A stretch of 46,042 nucleotides of DNA from Paracoccaceae bacterium (GCA_021741245.1 JAIOYF010000022.1:1-46042); one strand, 5' to 3'; shown: positions 1 to 8,380, counted from the stretch's first letter. A program made the numbers and translations. Notes: generated from the sequence alone by a model not told the origin.

Positions 1-175
1 GCGCATCGACCTCTTGGATCACCTTTGCGGGCCGCGAAAACTGCTTCTGCCATGTGTAGATCGACTTGGTGCTGACCCCCAATCGCTCGGCCACCTCGCG
101 CACCGGGTAGCCCCGATCCTCGACCTGTGCGACCGCATCCCGCTTGAACTCATCTGTGAATTTGTTCGTGGACAT
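1..175 (-). CDS. IS3-family transposase OrfA, N-terminal part
   Basis: Reading the minus strand from ATG at 175 gives 58 residues beginning MSTNKFTDEFKRDAVAQVED, followed by GYPVREVAERLGVSTKSIYTW. This is the N-terminal helix-turn-helix of an IS3 OrfA (HTH_Tnp_1 family), which binds the element's terminal repeats and is fused to OrfB by programmed frameshifting in this family. A purine-rich AAGGAGGA sits just upstream (about 180-187) as a ribosome binding site. The frame runs off the window at position 1. It differs from the OrfA at the right edge, so two distinct elements flank this region. Confidence 0.85.
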   Translation of the reverse strand, partial: MSTNKFTDEFKRDAVAQVEDRGYPVREVAERLGVSTKSIYTWQKQFSRPAKVIQEVDA

Positions 176-218
176 ATCGTCCTCCTTGCTTCCAAAATTA
201 CCAAGCAAGGCGTCTACA
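1..218 (-). mobile_element. IS3-family insertion sequence, one end only
   Basis: The left edge of the window is the 5' part of an insertion sequence read on the minus strand. It contains the start of an IS3-type orfA (start codon at 175). The likely terminus is at about 218, where the minus strand begins TGTAGACGCC, a TG...CA end as expected for this family. Beyond it the sequence switches to an unrelated interrupted reading frame. The rest of the element, including orfB (DDE transposase), lies outside the window. The exact terminus and the 3-bp target duplication are inferred, because the other end is not visible. Confidence 0.7.
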
Positions 219-776
219 AATCTAGGGGCTATTCAGTACGCGACGACCGAAACCTTGGAATCCTTTTCGAAACGTTTTCGCAACATGACCCAAGACGAAG
301 AGTGGCCTATTTGTCTGATCCTTTCTGGAACCCTTGAGGGGAGGGACTTCATCAATCACGACGGCACCTTAACGCGGCGACTGCGGCCGATCGAAATTCG
401 TCCCATGACTTTGGCTTCGGAGGGGCGATTCCTTCGTGATTCCATTGCGGCCCTCCTCGAAAAGGCTGACTTTTCGGATGAAGTCGGTTTGATGGGGCTC
501 GATGAATTCGTTCAAGTCTTGATGCACGCCGCAGCCTATCGCTTCGGCCTTGCCATCGAAATGACTATCGAGGCTATCGGTGAGGCCGTCGAAGACAGGT
601 CGACTTCCTTGGCACTGGATTATTTTGCTGGAGCCTATTTTGTCCGGACCAACTGCGACGACGATATGAATCCGTTTATGACCCCACACTGGAGGAGGAT
701 TGATACGACAAAGGCGCTGGCCCGAAAGGACCGGGAAGATCCGCCCCCCTCCAGGAAGCGCGGGCGGAAAACCTGA
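219..776 (+). pseudogene. TniB/TnsC-like transposition ATPase, 3' fragment interrupted by IS3
   Basis: An open frame of about 186 codons continues from the IS end to a stop at 776. It resembles the C-terminal half of a TniB/TnsC-type AAA+ ATPase, the target-selection regulator of Tn5053/Tn7-like transposons. Features seen are the strand SGTLEGRDFINHDGTLTRR with an arginine-rich sensor region near 310-400, a helical lid, and a C-terminal block ending in NPFMTPHWRRID, a pattern I associate with this family. The Walker A and B part is absent because the insertion sequence replaces everything upstream. The ORF could in principle start inside the IS, but the family match begins only after 218. Family assignment is from memory of the family pattern, not a search. 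Confidence 0.65.
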
Positions 777-800
777 TCTGATCGCCACTTTCGAGTTCTT

Positions 801-825
801 GGCCGCCCACCGGGCGGCCTTTTTT
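801..825 (+). terminator. Intrinsic terminator after the transposon ATPase
   Basis: A perfect 8-bp stem, GGCCGCCC (801-808) with GGGCGGCC (812-819) and a three-base loop, is followed by six T (820-825). It lies 24 bases after the stop of the TniB-like fragment and reads on the plus strand. It would end transcription of the transposon genes before the transposon end and rpoH. Confidence 0.85.
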
Positions 826-853
826 AATCCTGGAAGGACATGGAGGCGGAGCG

Positions 854-987
854 AGGTTGGATTTCCGCACCATAGGTTGGCTTTCAGGCGCCGAAGGTTG
901 GAAATCAGCGTGCCGACGGATTTTGCAACATATTGATAGTTAATGGTTTAATATTCCGTCAGGTCGGCGTTTCCGCACCGAACGACA
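854..987. repeat. Putative transposon end with four TnsB-type binding repeats
   Basis: Four related ~20-bp units begin at 854, 874, 895 and 961. The first three start AGGTTGG and the fourth AGGTCGG. Units one and four also share TTTCCGCACC. The first three are head to tail with 20-21 bp spacing; the fourth is 45 bp further on. The sequence after the last unit ends in AACGACA (981-987), so the opposite strand starts TGTCGTT, like the TGT-type termini of Tn7/Tn5053/Mu-like elements. Multiple spaced repeats at an end are the normal binding array for a TnsB/TniA-type DDE transposase. Together with the ATPase fragment just upstream this reads as one end of a larger element. The end position and a TTGGG target duplication (988-992) are inference. 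Confidence 0.5.
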
Positions 988-1229
988 TTGGGTCGCGGGC
1001 ATGCCATCAGCGCGGTGGGTGGGGACGAAGCTGTTTTGTCGATCGTCGTCGTCGCCTGTCTGACGATCACGTGATCTGACCGACACATCCCTTTCAAAGG
1101 GCGTCGGAAATACCTTCATTCAACGTTAAGAGTTTGTTGATAGGGCAAAGCCTTGAACTGGCGGCCCATAATCCTTAGGTTTGTTGGCCCCGGGGGCTGA
1201 TGGCACTGGGGCAAAACAGGGGGCGTGAC
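988..1229. other. Gene-free region upstream of rpoH
   Basis: No coding sequence is convincing here. A small palindrome CCCTTTCAAAGGG lies at about 1089-1101. CTTGAA (1152) and CCCATAAT (1165) resemble the two halves of a heat-shock promoter, but they are only seven bases apart, too close for a normal promoter. I therefore do not call a promoter, although the rpoH promoter is presumably in this interval. Confidence 0.4.
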
Positions 1230-2123
1230 ATGAGCACCTATACCAATCTACCCGCACCAAGCCCGGAACAGGGTTTGAACCGTTATCTGCAAGAAATCCG
1301 TAAGTTCCCGCTGCTGGAACCCGAAGAAGAGTATATTCTGGCAAAGGCTTGGGTGGACCGGCAAGACAGCACCTCGGCGCACAGGTTGGTTACAAGCCAC
1401 CTTCGTCTGGCCGCAAAGATCGCCATGGGGTATCGCGGCTATGGTCTGCCACAAGCTGAAGTGATTTCGGAGGCCAATGTCGGCCTGATGCAGGCGGTCA
1501 AGCGGTTTGATCCGGAAAAAGGCTTCCGTTTGGCAACCTATGCCATGTGGTGGATCCGGGCCAGCATTCAAGAATACATCCTGCGGTCATGGAGCCTTGT
1601 GAAACTGGGCACCACCTCGGCGCAAAAGAAGCTGTTCTTCAACCTCCGCAAGGCCAAAGCCAAACTTGGCGCGCTGGAAGAGGGGGATATGCGGCCCGAG
1701 AATGTGGCCCAGATCGCCAAGGACCTGTCGGTTTCCGAAGACGAAGTCATCGCCATGAACCGTCGGCTTTCAGGCTCTGACGCCTCGCTCAACGCGACGG
1801 TCGGGTCCGAGGATGGCGGTTCGCAATGGCAAGACTGGCTGGAGGATGAAGACAGCGATCAGGCCGAGGCTTACGCCGAACAAGACGAGCTTCATGCCCG
1901 CCGCAGCCTGCTGGTCAAGGCGATGTCGATCCTCAATGAGCGGGAACGCGATATCTTGATGCAGCGTCGTTTGGCGGAAACGCCCGTGACGTTGGAAGAG
2001 CTGTCGGAAAGCTATGGCGTGTCTCGCGAGCGCATTCGCCAGATCGAGGTGCGCGCTTTTGAAAAGCTGCAAGATCGGATGCGCGAATTGGCAAAAGGCA
2101 AGGGGATGGTCATCCCCGGCTGA
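1230..2123 (+). CDS. rpoH: RNA polymerase sigma factor RpoH (sigma-32)
   Basis: A 297-aa sigma-70-family protein of normal RpoH length. Region 2 is clear (LAAKIAMGYRGYGL, then LATYAMWWIRASIQEYI for -10 recognition). The RpoH box QKKLFFNLR, diagnostic for heat-shock sigma factors, follows. Region 4 with a helix-turn-helix (TLEELSESYGVSRERIRQIE) is near the C-terminus. It directs RNA polymerase to chaperone and protease promoters. Rhodobacterales often carry two rpoH paralogs, and I cannot tell which this is. I chose ATG 1230 rather than the in-frame ATG at 1200 because AGGGGG lies just upstream and the family starts MSTY. It has its own transcript, apart from the transposon debris upstream. 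Confidence 0.95.
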   Translation: MSTYTNLPAPSPEQGLNRYLQEIRKFPLLEPEEEYILAKAWVDRQDSTSAHRLVTSHLRLAAKIAMGYRGYGLPQAEVISEANVGLMQAVKRFDPEKGFRLATYAMWWIRASIQEYILRSWSLVKLGTTSAQKKLFFNLRKAKAKLGALEEGDMRPENVAQIAKDLSVSEDEVIAMNRRLSGSDASLNATVGSEDGGSQWQDWLEDEDSDQAEAYAEQDELHARRSLLVKAMSILNERERDILMQRRLAETPVTLEELSESYGVSRERIRQIEVRAFEKLQDRMRELAKGKGMVIPG

Positions 2124-2178
2124 TGCGCGGGCGACGGAGGGCTTGGCCTTCGCCCCTCACATGGTTAGGACTGGTTGA

Positions 2179-2207
2179 CAGGCGCCGGGCATCCGCCTTG
2201 GCGCCTG
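2179..2207. terminator. Hairpin between rpoH and psd
   Basis: A perfect 8-bp inverted repeat, CAGGCGCC (2179-2186) with GGCGCCTG (2200-2207), lies 56 bases after the rpoH stop and 92 before psd. There is no T-run, so it is at best a factor-assisted terminator or a structural element separating rpoH from the phospholipid operon. Confidence 0.4.
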
Positions 2208-2298
2208 CTGTATTTGCGGGTCGACGCGTCGTTTCCGTTTGCCCTGAAAGGGGCAGGCCGCTACGACCGCGACCAAAGGTTAAAGGGACTGACCGACC

Positions 2299-2991
2299 AT
2301 GACGATGCTGGGGACTTTTCTGAAACCGATGCACCCCGAAGGGTACAAGTTTGTCGGCATCTTTGCCGCGATCACCCTTGTGCTGTTCCTGATCTTTGAA
2401 CCCTTGGGGTGGATCGGTGTTGGCCTGACGGTGTGGTGCTACTACTTCTTCCGCGACCCAAAACGTGCGGTGCCACAAGGCGCGGGATTGATCGTTTCCC
2501 CGGCGGACGGTGTCATTTCCTTGATCGAACGTGCTGTGCCACCCGAAGAATTGGGTATGGGGCCTGAGGCGTTGTTGCGTGTGTCGGTGTTCATGTCGGT
2601 GTTCAACTGCCATGTGAACCGCGCCCCCGTGGCGGGCACGATCGGGGCCATGGCCTATCGTCCGGGAAAGTTCCTGAACGCCTCGCTCGACAAGGCATCC
2701 TCGGACAATGAGCGCAACGCCCTGCGCATTGATTTGCCCGATGGTCGCCAGATTGCGGTCGTTCAGATTGCAGGGTTGGTGGCCCGGCGGATCATGTGGT
2801 GGGTGTCCGAAGGGCAGGGCATGCGCACGGGCGAGCGGTTCGGGCTGATCCGCTTTGGCTCCCGGCTGGATGTCTACCTTCCCGAAGGCGTTGCACCGCA
2901 GGTGGCCTTGGGCCAGACCATGGTGGCGGGGGAAACCGTGATGGCCGTCTTGGGCCGCGATAATCCTGCGACGGTTGGACGGATCGAATGA
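2299..2991 (+). CDS. psd: Phosphatidylserine decarboxylase proenzyme
   Basis: 230 aa, matching the short archaeal/bacterial Psd type. It decarboxylates phosphatidylserine to phosphatidylethanolamine at the cytoplasmic membrane. The N-terminus has one hydrophobic segment (about 18-48). The family block [11 protein letters not shown] is at 67-77, and [10 protein letters not shown] carries the conserved His105. The self-cleavage site is Gly187-Ser188 in the sequence FGSR, where the serine becomes the pyruvoyl group of the alpha chain. Cleavage there would leave a large beta chain and a ~43-residue alpha chain. The start at 2299 follows AAAGGG. The last four bases overlap the pssA start (ATGA), so the two genes are translationally coupled. 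Confidence 0.95.
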   Translation: MTMLGTFLKPMHPEGYKFVGIFAAITLVLFLIFEPLGWIGVGLTVWCYYFFRDPKRAVPQGAGLIVSPADGVISLIERAVPPEELGMGPEALLRVSVFMSVFNCHVNRAPVAGTIGAMAYRPGKFLNASLDKASSDNERNALRIDLPDGRQIAVVQIAGLVARRIMWWVSEGQGMRTGERFGLIRFGSRLDVYLPEGVAPQVALGQTMVAGETVMAVLGRDNPATVGRIE

Positions 2992-3743
2992 CAGAGACCG
3001 AGCCTTTGCCCCCACGGCGCAAGCTGCATATCTTTCAACTCCTGCCAAATCTGATCTCGATCTTGGCATTGTGTTCGGGTCTTACGGCCATTCGATTTGC
3101 GGTCGAGGGCAAGTTTGGCCTTGCGGTGGCGCTGATCGGTCTTGCGGCGGCGCTGGATGGGATCGACGGTCGTTTGGCGCGTATGCTGAAATCGGAAAGC
3201 GCGATTGGGGCCGAACTCGACAGCCTGTGTGATTTGGTGAACTTTGGGGTCACGCCGGCCTTGGTGCTGTATTACTGGGGGCTGCGGGCCGATACCTCGC
3301 TTGGGTGGATTGCAGTCTTGATCTATACGGTGTGCTGCATGTTGCGTCTGGCGCGGTTCAACGTGGGGAACCGTGTGGCGGAGGGCGAGGAAAAGCCCAA
3401 GGGCTTTGTCGGTGTGCCATCGCCTGCCGGGGCCATGCTGGCACTTGGTCCGATCTATCTTGTCTATGCTTTTCATCCGGTTCTTGCCCCCCCACCATGG
3501 GCGACGGCGTTCTGGATGGTTTTCGTCGGCGGCTTGATGATCTCACGCATGCCCACGCCATCGTTCAAGGGGGTGCGGGTCTATGCCGAGAATGCAAGGT
3601 TCGTCCTTGTCGGGTCAGTTGCGGTGATTTCGGCGCTGCTCACCTATCCGTGGGTCACGCTGTTGTTGCTGGACGTGGTCTATCTGGCTGCCATTCTGGT
3701 GTTGTGGCGCAAAAGTGCCCGATCCTTAAGGAGTGTTGTCTGA
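2988..3743 (+). CDS. pssA: CDP-diacylglycerol-serine O-phosphatidyltransferase
   Basis: A 251-aa integral membrane enzyme making phosphatidylserine from CDP-diacylglycerol and L-serine. It carries the full CDP-alcohol phosphatidyltransferase signature: Asp60-Gly61, Ala64-Arg65, eight residues, Gly74, Asp78 and Asp82, which bind the metal and CDP. Several hydrophobic segments follow. It overlaps psd by four bases and ends one base before pmtA, so it is the middle gene of a three-gene phospholipid operon. Confidence 0.95.
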   Translation: MTETEPLPPRRKLHIFQLLPNLISILALCSGLTAIRFAVEGKFGLAVALIGLAAALDGIDGRLARMLKSESAIGAELDSLCDLVNFGVTPALVLYYWGLRADTSLGWIAVLIYTVCCMLRLARFNVGNRVAEGEEKPKGFVGVPSPAGAMLALGPIYLVYAFHPVLAPPPWATAFWMVFVGGLMISRMPTPSFKGVRVYAENARFVLVGSVAVISALLTYPWVTLLLLDVVYLAAILVLWRKSARSLRSVV

Positions 3744-3744
3744 C

Positions 3745-4368
3745 ATGGATATTCAAGCTGTTCGCAAGTCCTATGCCCGCTGGGCCCCGATTTATGATCT
3801 GACATTCGGGGTTTTGACGGGGGTGGGACGGCGGAAAGCGGTATCCGTTCTGAATTCCTTGGGCGGCCGGGTGTTGGAGGTCGGGGTCGGCACCGGCCTT
3901 TCGCTGCCGAGCTACCGCGCGGATGTTTCCGTCACGGGCATCGATGCCAGTGCCGAGATGTTGGACAAGGCGCGTCAGCGGGTGAGTGAACTTGGGCTGC
4001 GTAATGTAGAGGCGCTGCGCCTGATGGACGCCCGCGCATTGGACTTCCCTGACAACAGCTTTGACCACATCAGTGCGATGCACATCATGTCCGTCGTGCC
4101 CGAGCCTGAGCGTGTGATGGCCGAAATGGCGCGCGTCTTGCGCCCCGGTGGCACGGTGATCTTGACGAACCATTTCGCCCGCGAAGATACGGATCGCAAG
4201 GCGTTGAACTGGCTGGAACGGGTGGCCGCACCCTTTGCCGACAAGTTGGGGTGGCATTCTGATTTCGCGCGCGCCCAAGTGATGGGGGTCAGGGGCCTTT
4301 CGCTGATCGAAGAGTCCAAGTTGCCTCCACTGGGCCTGATGACCTTGCTGCGTTTTCGCAAGGACTGA
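3745..4368 (+). CDS. pmtA: Phosphatidylethanolamine N-methyltransferase (PmtA type)
   Basis: A 207-aa class I SAM methyltransferase. Motif I, VLEVGVGTGLSLPSY, is at about residues 43-57; an acidic ribose-binding region VTGIDASAEML follows, then a motif near ALDFPDNSFDHISAMHIM. The N-terminal KSYARWAPIYD is the pattern of the Rhodobacter-type soluble PmtA, which methylates phosphatidylethanolamine three times to phosphatidylcholine. Direct linkage to psd and pssA supports this over the UbiE-type alternative. I placed the start at ATG 3745: TAAGGAG (3727-3733) is correctly spaced for it, while the upstream GTG at 3733 overlaps that ribosome binding site. Confidence 0.85.
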   Translation: MDIQAVRKSYARWAPIYDLTFGVLTGVGRRKAVSVLNSLGGRVLEVGVGTGLSLPSYRADVSVTGIDASAEMLDKARQRVSELGLRNVEALRLMDARALDFPDNSFDHISAMHIMSVVPEPERVMAEMARVLRPGGTVILTNHFAREDTDRKALNWLERVAAPFADKLGWHSDFARAQVMGVRGLSLIEESKLPPLGLMTLLRFRKD

Positions 4369-4486
4369 GTGCCGGGCGGGACCCGATCGCGTTTCGCAAG
4401 ACCGATTATCTGGGAACTTTTGTTGAGTGACCTTTCCCACGGCGCGCTTGCGCGGTAGCCTTCCCGCAAATTCAGGGAGGATATCT

Positions 4487-5476
4487 ATGAAACCCGTACG
4501 TTGGGGCATCTTGGGCGCAGCAAACTTTGCCCGCCACCACATGGCACCCGCCATTCATGCGGCAAGGGGGGCGGAACTGGCGGCCCTTGCCACATCGGAC
4601 CCGGCCAAGGCTGATCCGTTCAAAGCATTTTGCCCGTCGCTTTATGTGCACAGCAGCTATGACGATTTGCTGGCAGACCCGACGATCGATGCGGTTTATA
4701 TCCCACTGCCCAACCATCTGCATGTCGAATGGACGCTCAAGGCGATTGCGGCGGGAAAGCATGTCTTGACCGAAAAGCCAATGGCCTTGTCTGCGCCGGA
4801 GTTTGACAAGATCATCGCGGCCCGTGATGCCAGCGGCCTTTTGGTGGCCGAGGCCTATATGATCGTTCACCATCCGCAATGGCAGCGCGTTAAGGATTGG
4901 ATCGCAGCGGGAGAGATCGGCACGCTGCGCCATGTCGATGTGGCCTTCAGCTTCAACAACACCGATCAGGGCAACATCCGCAACCGCCCGGAAACAGGTG
5001 GCGGCTCGTTGCGGGATATCGGGGTTTACACCTTTGGCTCGTGCCGCTTTGCGACGGGCGCAGAACCCACCGATATGTCGGCCCGGGTGATCATGGAGAA
5101 CGGGGTCGAGGTCTTTGCCCAAGTCGCCGCCGTGATGGAGGGGCCTTTGGGCCGCTTTACCTATGGCTCCATGACCTCGATGCGGCTCTACAATCGGCAG
5201 GTTGCAACGTTTCAGGGTGACAAAGGCATGATCCGTCTGGATGGCGGGCCGTTCAACGCCAATGTCAACGACATCGCAACCGTGGAATTGCACCAGAACG
5301 CCACGCATGTGCTGACTGAGCGTTACCCCGGCATCAATCAATACGTGCTGCAGGTAGAGAATTTCGGAAACAGCATTCGCACCGGCGCGCCCTATCCTTG
5401 CCCGTTGGAATTCGTGCGGGGCACGCAGGCGATGATGGATATGGCCTATCAGGTCGGCACCGAGATCTACCTTTGA
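4487..5476 (+). CDS. Gfo/Idh/MocA-family oxidoreductase
   Basis: 329 aa. The N-terminal Rossmann fold starts RWGILGAANFARHHMAPAI and binds NAD(P). The conserved EKPMAL motif, whose lysine acts in catalysis in this family, falls near residue 98. The C-terminal half is the family's alpha/beta substrate domain, with the GGGSLRDIGVYTF segment typical of sugar or cyclitol dehydrogenases. The substrate cannot be read from sequence. AGGGAGG at 4474-4480 fixes the ATG at 4487. The stop overlaps the TTG start of the next gene, a capsule-type glycosyltransferase, so a role in sugar modification for a surface polysaccharide is plausible but inferred. Confidence 0.85.
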   Translation: MKPVRWGILGAANFARHHMAPAIHAARGAELAALATSDPAKADPFKAFCPSLYVHSSYDDLLADPTIDAVYIPLPNHLHVEWTLKAIAAGKHVLTEKPMALSAPEFDKIIAARDASGLLVAEAYMIVHHPQWQRVKDWIAAGEIGTLRHVDVAFSFNNTDQGNIRNRPETGGGSLRDIGVYTFGSCRFATGAEPTDMSARVIMENGVEVFAQVAAVMEGPLGRFTYGSMTSMRLYNRQVATFQGDKGMIRLDGGPFNANVNDIATVELHQNATHVLTERYPGINQYVLQVENFGNSIRTGAPYPCPLEFVRGTQAMMDMAYQVGTEIYL

Positions 5477-6447
5477 TCAAGGGGCGCGTCCGTCTGCATG
5501 TGCCCGCGCATATGCTGCCCGACGGGCCAGAAGACGTGCCGCCATTCTACCAAAACCTTCTTCATGGGTTGGAGGGGATGGGGGCGCGGACCGAGGTCGT
5601 GCATCGGGACTACGCCGCGCTGCTGCGTGGTCCCAACGGGGGGGATTTCGACTTTGTGCACAACGGGGGCGTTGACCGCACACGGGCATTGAACCTTGCC
5701 CCTGCCTATCTAAGCCGGTTCTATTATGTCGATCCCAAGGGAATTTTCTTTGAAAGCTCGATCTCTGAGATGACCTTTCGCCCCCATGCCATCCCTGCAA
5801 AGCGGGCGGCCGAGTTTACAGCCGTTCTGCGCGGCCTGTTCGTGAAAGACCGCAAAAGCCGCCACACCCAGCCCGAAGAGGTCGAGGTTTTCGGCACCGG
5901 CCATATCGCGGTCTTTTTGCAAAACGACTCCGATCCGGTGCTCCGCGCACGCCATATGACCACCGAAGCCATGGTCAAAACTGTGGTAGAGGGGGCCAGT
6001 GGCCATCCGGTCGTGGTCAAACCCCATCCGCGCAATATGGCCCCCGAAACGGTTGACCTGCTGGAGTGGCTTGCACGGACACACCCGCAGGTCCGCATCA
6101 GCACCGGCAATGTGCATGATATTCTGGCGGGGGCGGCGGTCTCAGTCTCAATCTCTTCATCTGTTGCGCTTGAGGGGATGTTGCATGCTGTGCCGACAAT
6201 CCTGTTTGGTCGCTCTGACCTGCACCACTGCGCCATGACCGTCCGGCAGGCCGCAGATTGGCCAGCGGCCCTGCAGGGTGCCCTTACGCGCGACTGGCCG
6301 TTCGAGGCTTTCTTGCTGTGGTTCTTGCGCCGTCAGAACGTCTGGGCCACGCGCCCGTTCTTGCCCCGTGTGCTGGAACGGATGGCCGCACGGGGCGCAG
6401 ATTTCTCGGCCCTCGGGATAGATCAGGCAAAGGCCGCGGCCCCCTGA
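5473..6447 (+). CDS. Capsule-polysaccharide-synthesis-like glycosyltransferase (GT-B type)
   Basis: 324 aa if started at TTG 5473, which overlaps the previous stop as TTGA; ATG 5512 is the alternative. The C-terminal half has the GT-B/capsule-synthesis hallmarks VVVKPHPRN and SISSSVALEGMLHAVPTILFGRSDLHH, which bind the activated sugar in KpsC/KpsS-like and related transferases. The N-terminal half is less conserved and contains FDFVHNGGVDRT. There is no signal peptide or membrane segment, so it should act in the cytoplasm. No other capsule genes are nearby, so the acceptor is unknown. It converges on pepF with a 33-base gap. Confidence 0.65.
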   Translation: MIKGRVRLHVPAHMLPDGPEDVPPFYQNLLHGLEGMGARTEVVHRDYAALLRGPNGGDFDFVHNGGVDRTRALNLAPAYLSRFYYVDPKGIFFESSISEMTFRPHAIPAKRAAEFTAVLRGLFVKDRKSRHTQPEEVEVFGTGHIAVFLQNDSDPVLRARHMTTEAMVKTVVEGASGHPVVVKPHPRNMAPETVDLLEWLARTHPQVRISTGNVHDILAGAAVSVSISSSVALEGMLHAVPTILFGRSDLHHCAMTVRQAADWPAALQGALTRDWPFEAFLLWFLRRQNVWATRPFLPRVLERMAARGADFSALGIDQAKAAAP

Positions 6448-6480
6448 CAGTTCGGGGCCACGGCGCTGGTGTGGTGGCGA

Positions 6481-8307
6481 TTAATCCTCCATCGCCTCCA
6501 ACTCATCGATAAATCCTGCGATCATTGACAGGCCCTTGTCCCAGAACTTGGGGTCAGATGCATCCAGACCAAAGGGGGCCAGCAATTCCTTGTGGTGCTT
6601 TGACCCGCCCGCCTTGAGCATCTCGAAATACTTGGCCTCAAAATCCGGCAGGCCCCCCTCATAGGCTGCATAAAGCGCGTTCACCAAGCCGTCGCCAAAG
6701 GCATAGGCATAGACATAGAACGGTGAGTGCACGAAATGTGGGATATAGGCCCAGAAGGTCTCATACCCATCCATGAACTCGAACGCATCGCCCAAAGATT
6801 GCGCCTGCACACTCATCCACAGGGCGTTGATGTCATCGGGCGTCAATTCGCCTTCGGCCCGCGCGGCGTGCAGCTTGCACTCAAAGTCATAGAATGCGAT
6901 CTGGCGCACGACCGTGTTGATCATATCCTCGACCTTGCCCGCCAGCAGGGTCTTTTTCTCGGCCTTGGTCTTGGCCCCGTCCAAGAGCTTGCGAAAGGTC
7001 AGCATCTCGCCAAAGACGGACGCGGTTTCCGCCAGCGTCAGCGGGGTAGAGGATAACAACTCGCCCTGTCCCGCCGCCAGAACCTGATGCACGCCGTGGC
7101 CAAGTTCATGCGCCAGCGTCATCACATCGCGCGGCTTGCCCAGATAGTTCAACATCACATAGGGGTGCACAGTCGTCACTGTCGGATGCGCAAAGGCTCC
7201 CGGTGCCTTGCCCGGCTTGACCCCGGCATCGATCCAACCCTTGTCAAAAAATGGCTTGGCCAGATCGGCCATCGCGGGGGCGAAATCGCCATAGGCCTCC
7301 AACACGGTCTTGGTGGCCTGATCCCAGTCCACCACCTTTGGCGCGTCGATGGGAAGCGGCGCGTTGCGGTCCCAGATCTGCAGCGTCTCCAACCCCATCC
7401 ACTTGGCCTTCAGGCGGTAATAGCGGTGGCTCAGCTTTGGGTATGCCGCGACAACGGCATTGCGCAGGGCCTCGACCACCTCGGGCTCCACATGGTTGGA
7501 CAGATGCCGCCCATGCTGCGGGCTTGGCATCTTGCGCCAGCGGTCATGGATTTCCTTCTCTTTGGCCAAGGTGTTGTGGACACGGGCAAAAAGCTTGATA
7601 TGGCGGTCAAACACCACCGCAAGCGCGCGGGCGGCCGCCTCCCGCTTTGCGCGGTCGGTATCGGTAAGCAGGTTCAGCGTCGCCTCAAGGCTCAGCTCGT
7701 CCTCTTCTCCCGCAACCTCGAACATCAGCCCCGCCATCGTCTCGTCAAAAAGCTTGTTCCAGGCACTCGCCCCCACAACGCTTTCATCGTGCAAGAACTT
7801 TTCCAGCTCATCCGACAACTGATGCGGGCGCATCGCGCGCATGCGGTCAAACACCGGCTTGTACCGCGCAAGATCCGCATTCCCGGCCAGAACCGATTCC
7901 AGATGCGCATCCTCAAGACGATTGAATTCAAGGCTGAAAAACACCAGCGGCGTAGTGAAATGGGTTATCTTGTCCTGCGCATCGGCCATGAATTTGGCGC
8001 GCTCGCTGTCCATGGTGTTTTGGTAATAGCGCAACCCGGCATAAGACATGATCCGCCCGGCAATCACATCGATTTTTTCGTAGGCCAGCACACAGTCCAG
8101 CATCGCACCCGCATCCAGACTGGCAAGCTTGCCCTCATAGCTCGCGGCAAAATCGGCGCAGGCTTTCTCCAGCCACGCCATATCTGATGTCAATTCCTTG
8201 GACTCGGGTGCCGGATAAAGATCGGTCAAATCCCAATCGGGCAAACGGCCCAAACCCCCTGCAGAGGCATTGGCATCAAAAACGGGGCGGGGAAGCGGAA
8301 GCGTCAT
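6481..8307 (-). CDS. pepF: Oligoendopeptidase F, M3 family
   Basis: A 608-aa zinc metallopeptidase of the M3B (PepF) family, cytoplasmic, cleaving short peptides. The zinc-binding HELGH is in MTLAHELGHGVHQVL (near residue 390), with the downstream glutamate ligand in LAETASVFGEML. The C-terminal HSPFYVYAYAFGDGLV block is typical of the family. Length is normal. The ATG at 8307 is preceded by AAAGGA on the minus strand; 22 further upstream codons in the open frame lack family similarity. It follows the DNA ligase gene by 83 bases on the same strand, with a repeat element between. Confidence 0.93.
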   Translation of the reverse strand: MTLPLPRPVFDANASAGGLGRLPDWDLTDLYPAPESKELTSDMAWLEKACADFAASYEGKLASLDAGAMLDCVLAYEKIDVIAGRIMSYAGLRYYQNTMDSERAKFMADAQDKITHFTTPLVFFSLEFNRLEDAHLESVLAGNADLARYKPVFDRMRAMRPHQLSDELEKFLHDESVVGASAWNKLFDETMAGLMFEVAGEEDELSLEATLNLLTDTDRAKREAAARALAVVFDRHIKLFARVHNTLAKEKEIHDRWRKMPSPQHGRHLSNHVEPEVVEALRNAVVAAYPKLSHRYYRLKAKWMGLETLQIWDRNAPLPIDAPKVVDWDQATKTVLEAYGDFAPAMADLAKPFFDKGWIDAGVKPGKAPGAFAHPTVTTVHPYVMLNYLGKPRDVMTLAHELGHGVHQVLAAGQGELLSSTPLTLAETASVFGEMLTFRKLLDGAKTKAEKKTLLAGKVEDMINTVVRQIAFYDFECKLHAARAEGELTPDDINALWMSVQAQSLGDAFEFMDGYETFWAYIPHFVHSPFYVYAYAFGDGLVNALYAAYEGGLPDFEAKYFEMLKAGGSKHHKELLAPFGLDASDPKFWDKGLSMIAGFIDELEAMED

Positions 8308-8380
8308 GGACCTATCCTTTGGAAATCCGGTTGCCATACATTTAGGGTGTGCAGGGGGCCAACCGCAACCCACCTGCTTT

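Noticed and set aside
1134-1172. Heat-shock-type promoter (CTTGAA ... CCCATAAT) before rpoH
   Set aside because: The two halves are only seven bases apart, and the alternative TTGATA is 24 bases away, so neither spacing works.
2110-3069. 319-codon minus-strand frame across psd
   Set aside because: Antisense shadow over a clear operon.
7087-8187. 366-codon plus-strand frame inside pepF
   Set aside because: Antisense to the HELGH peptidase with no recognisable domain or ribosome binding site.
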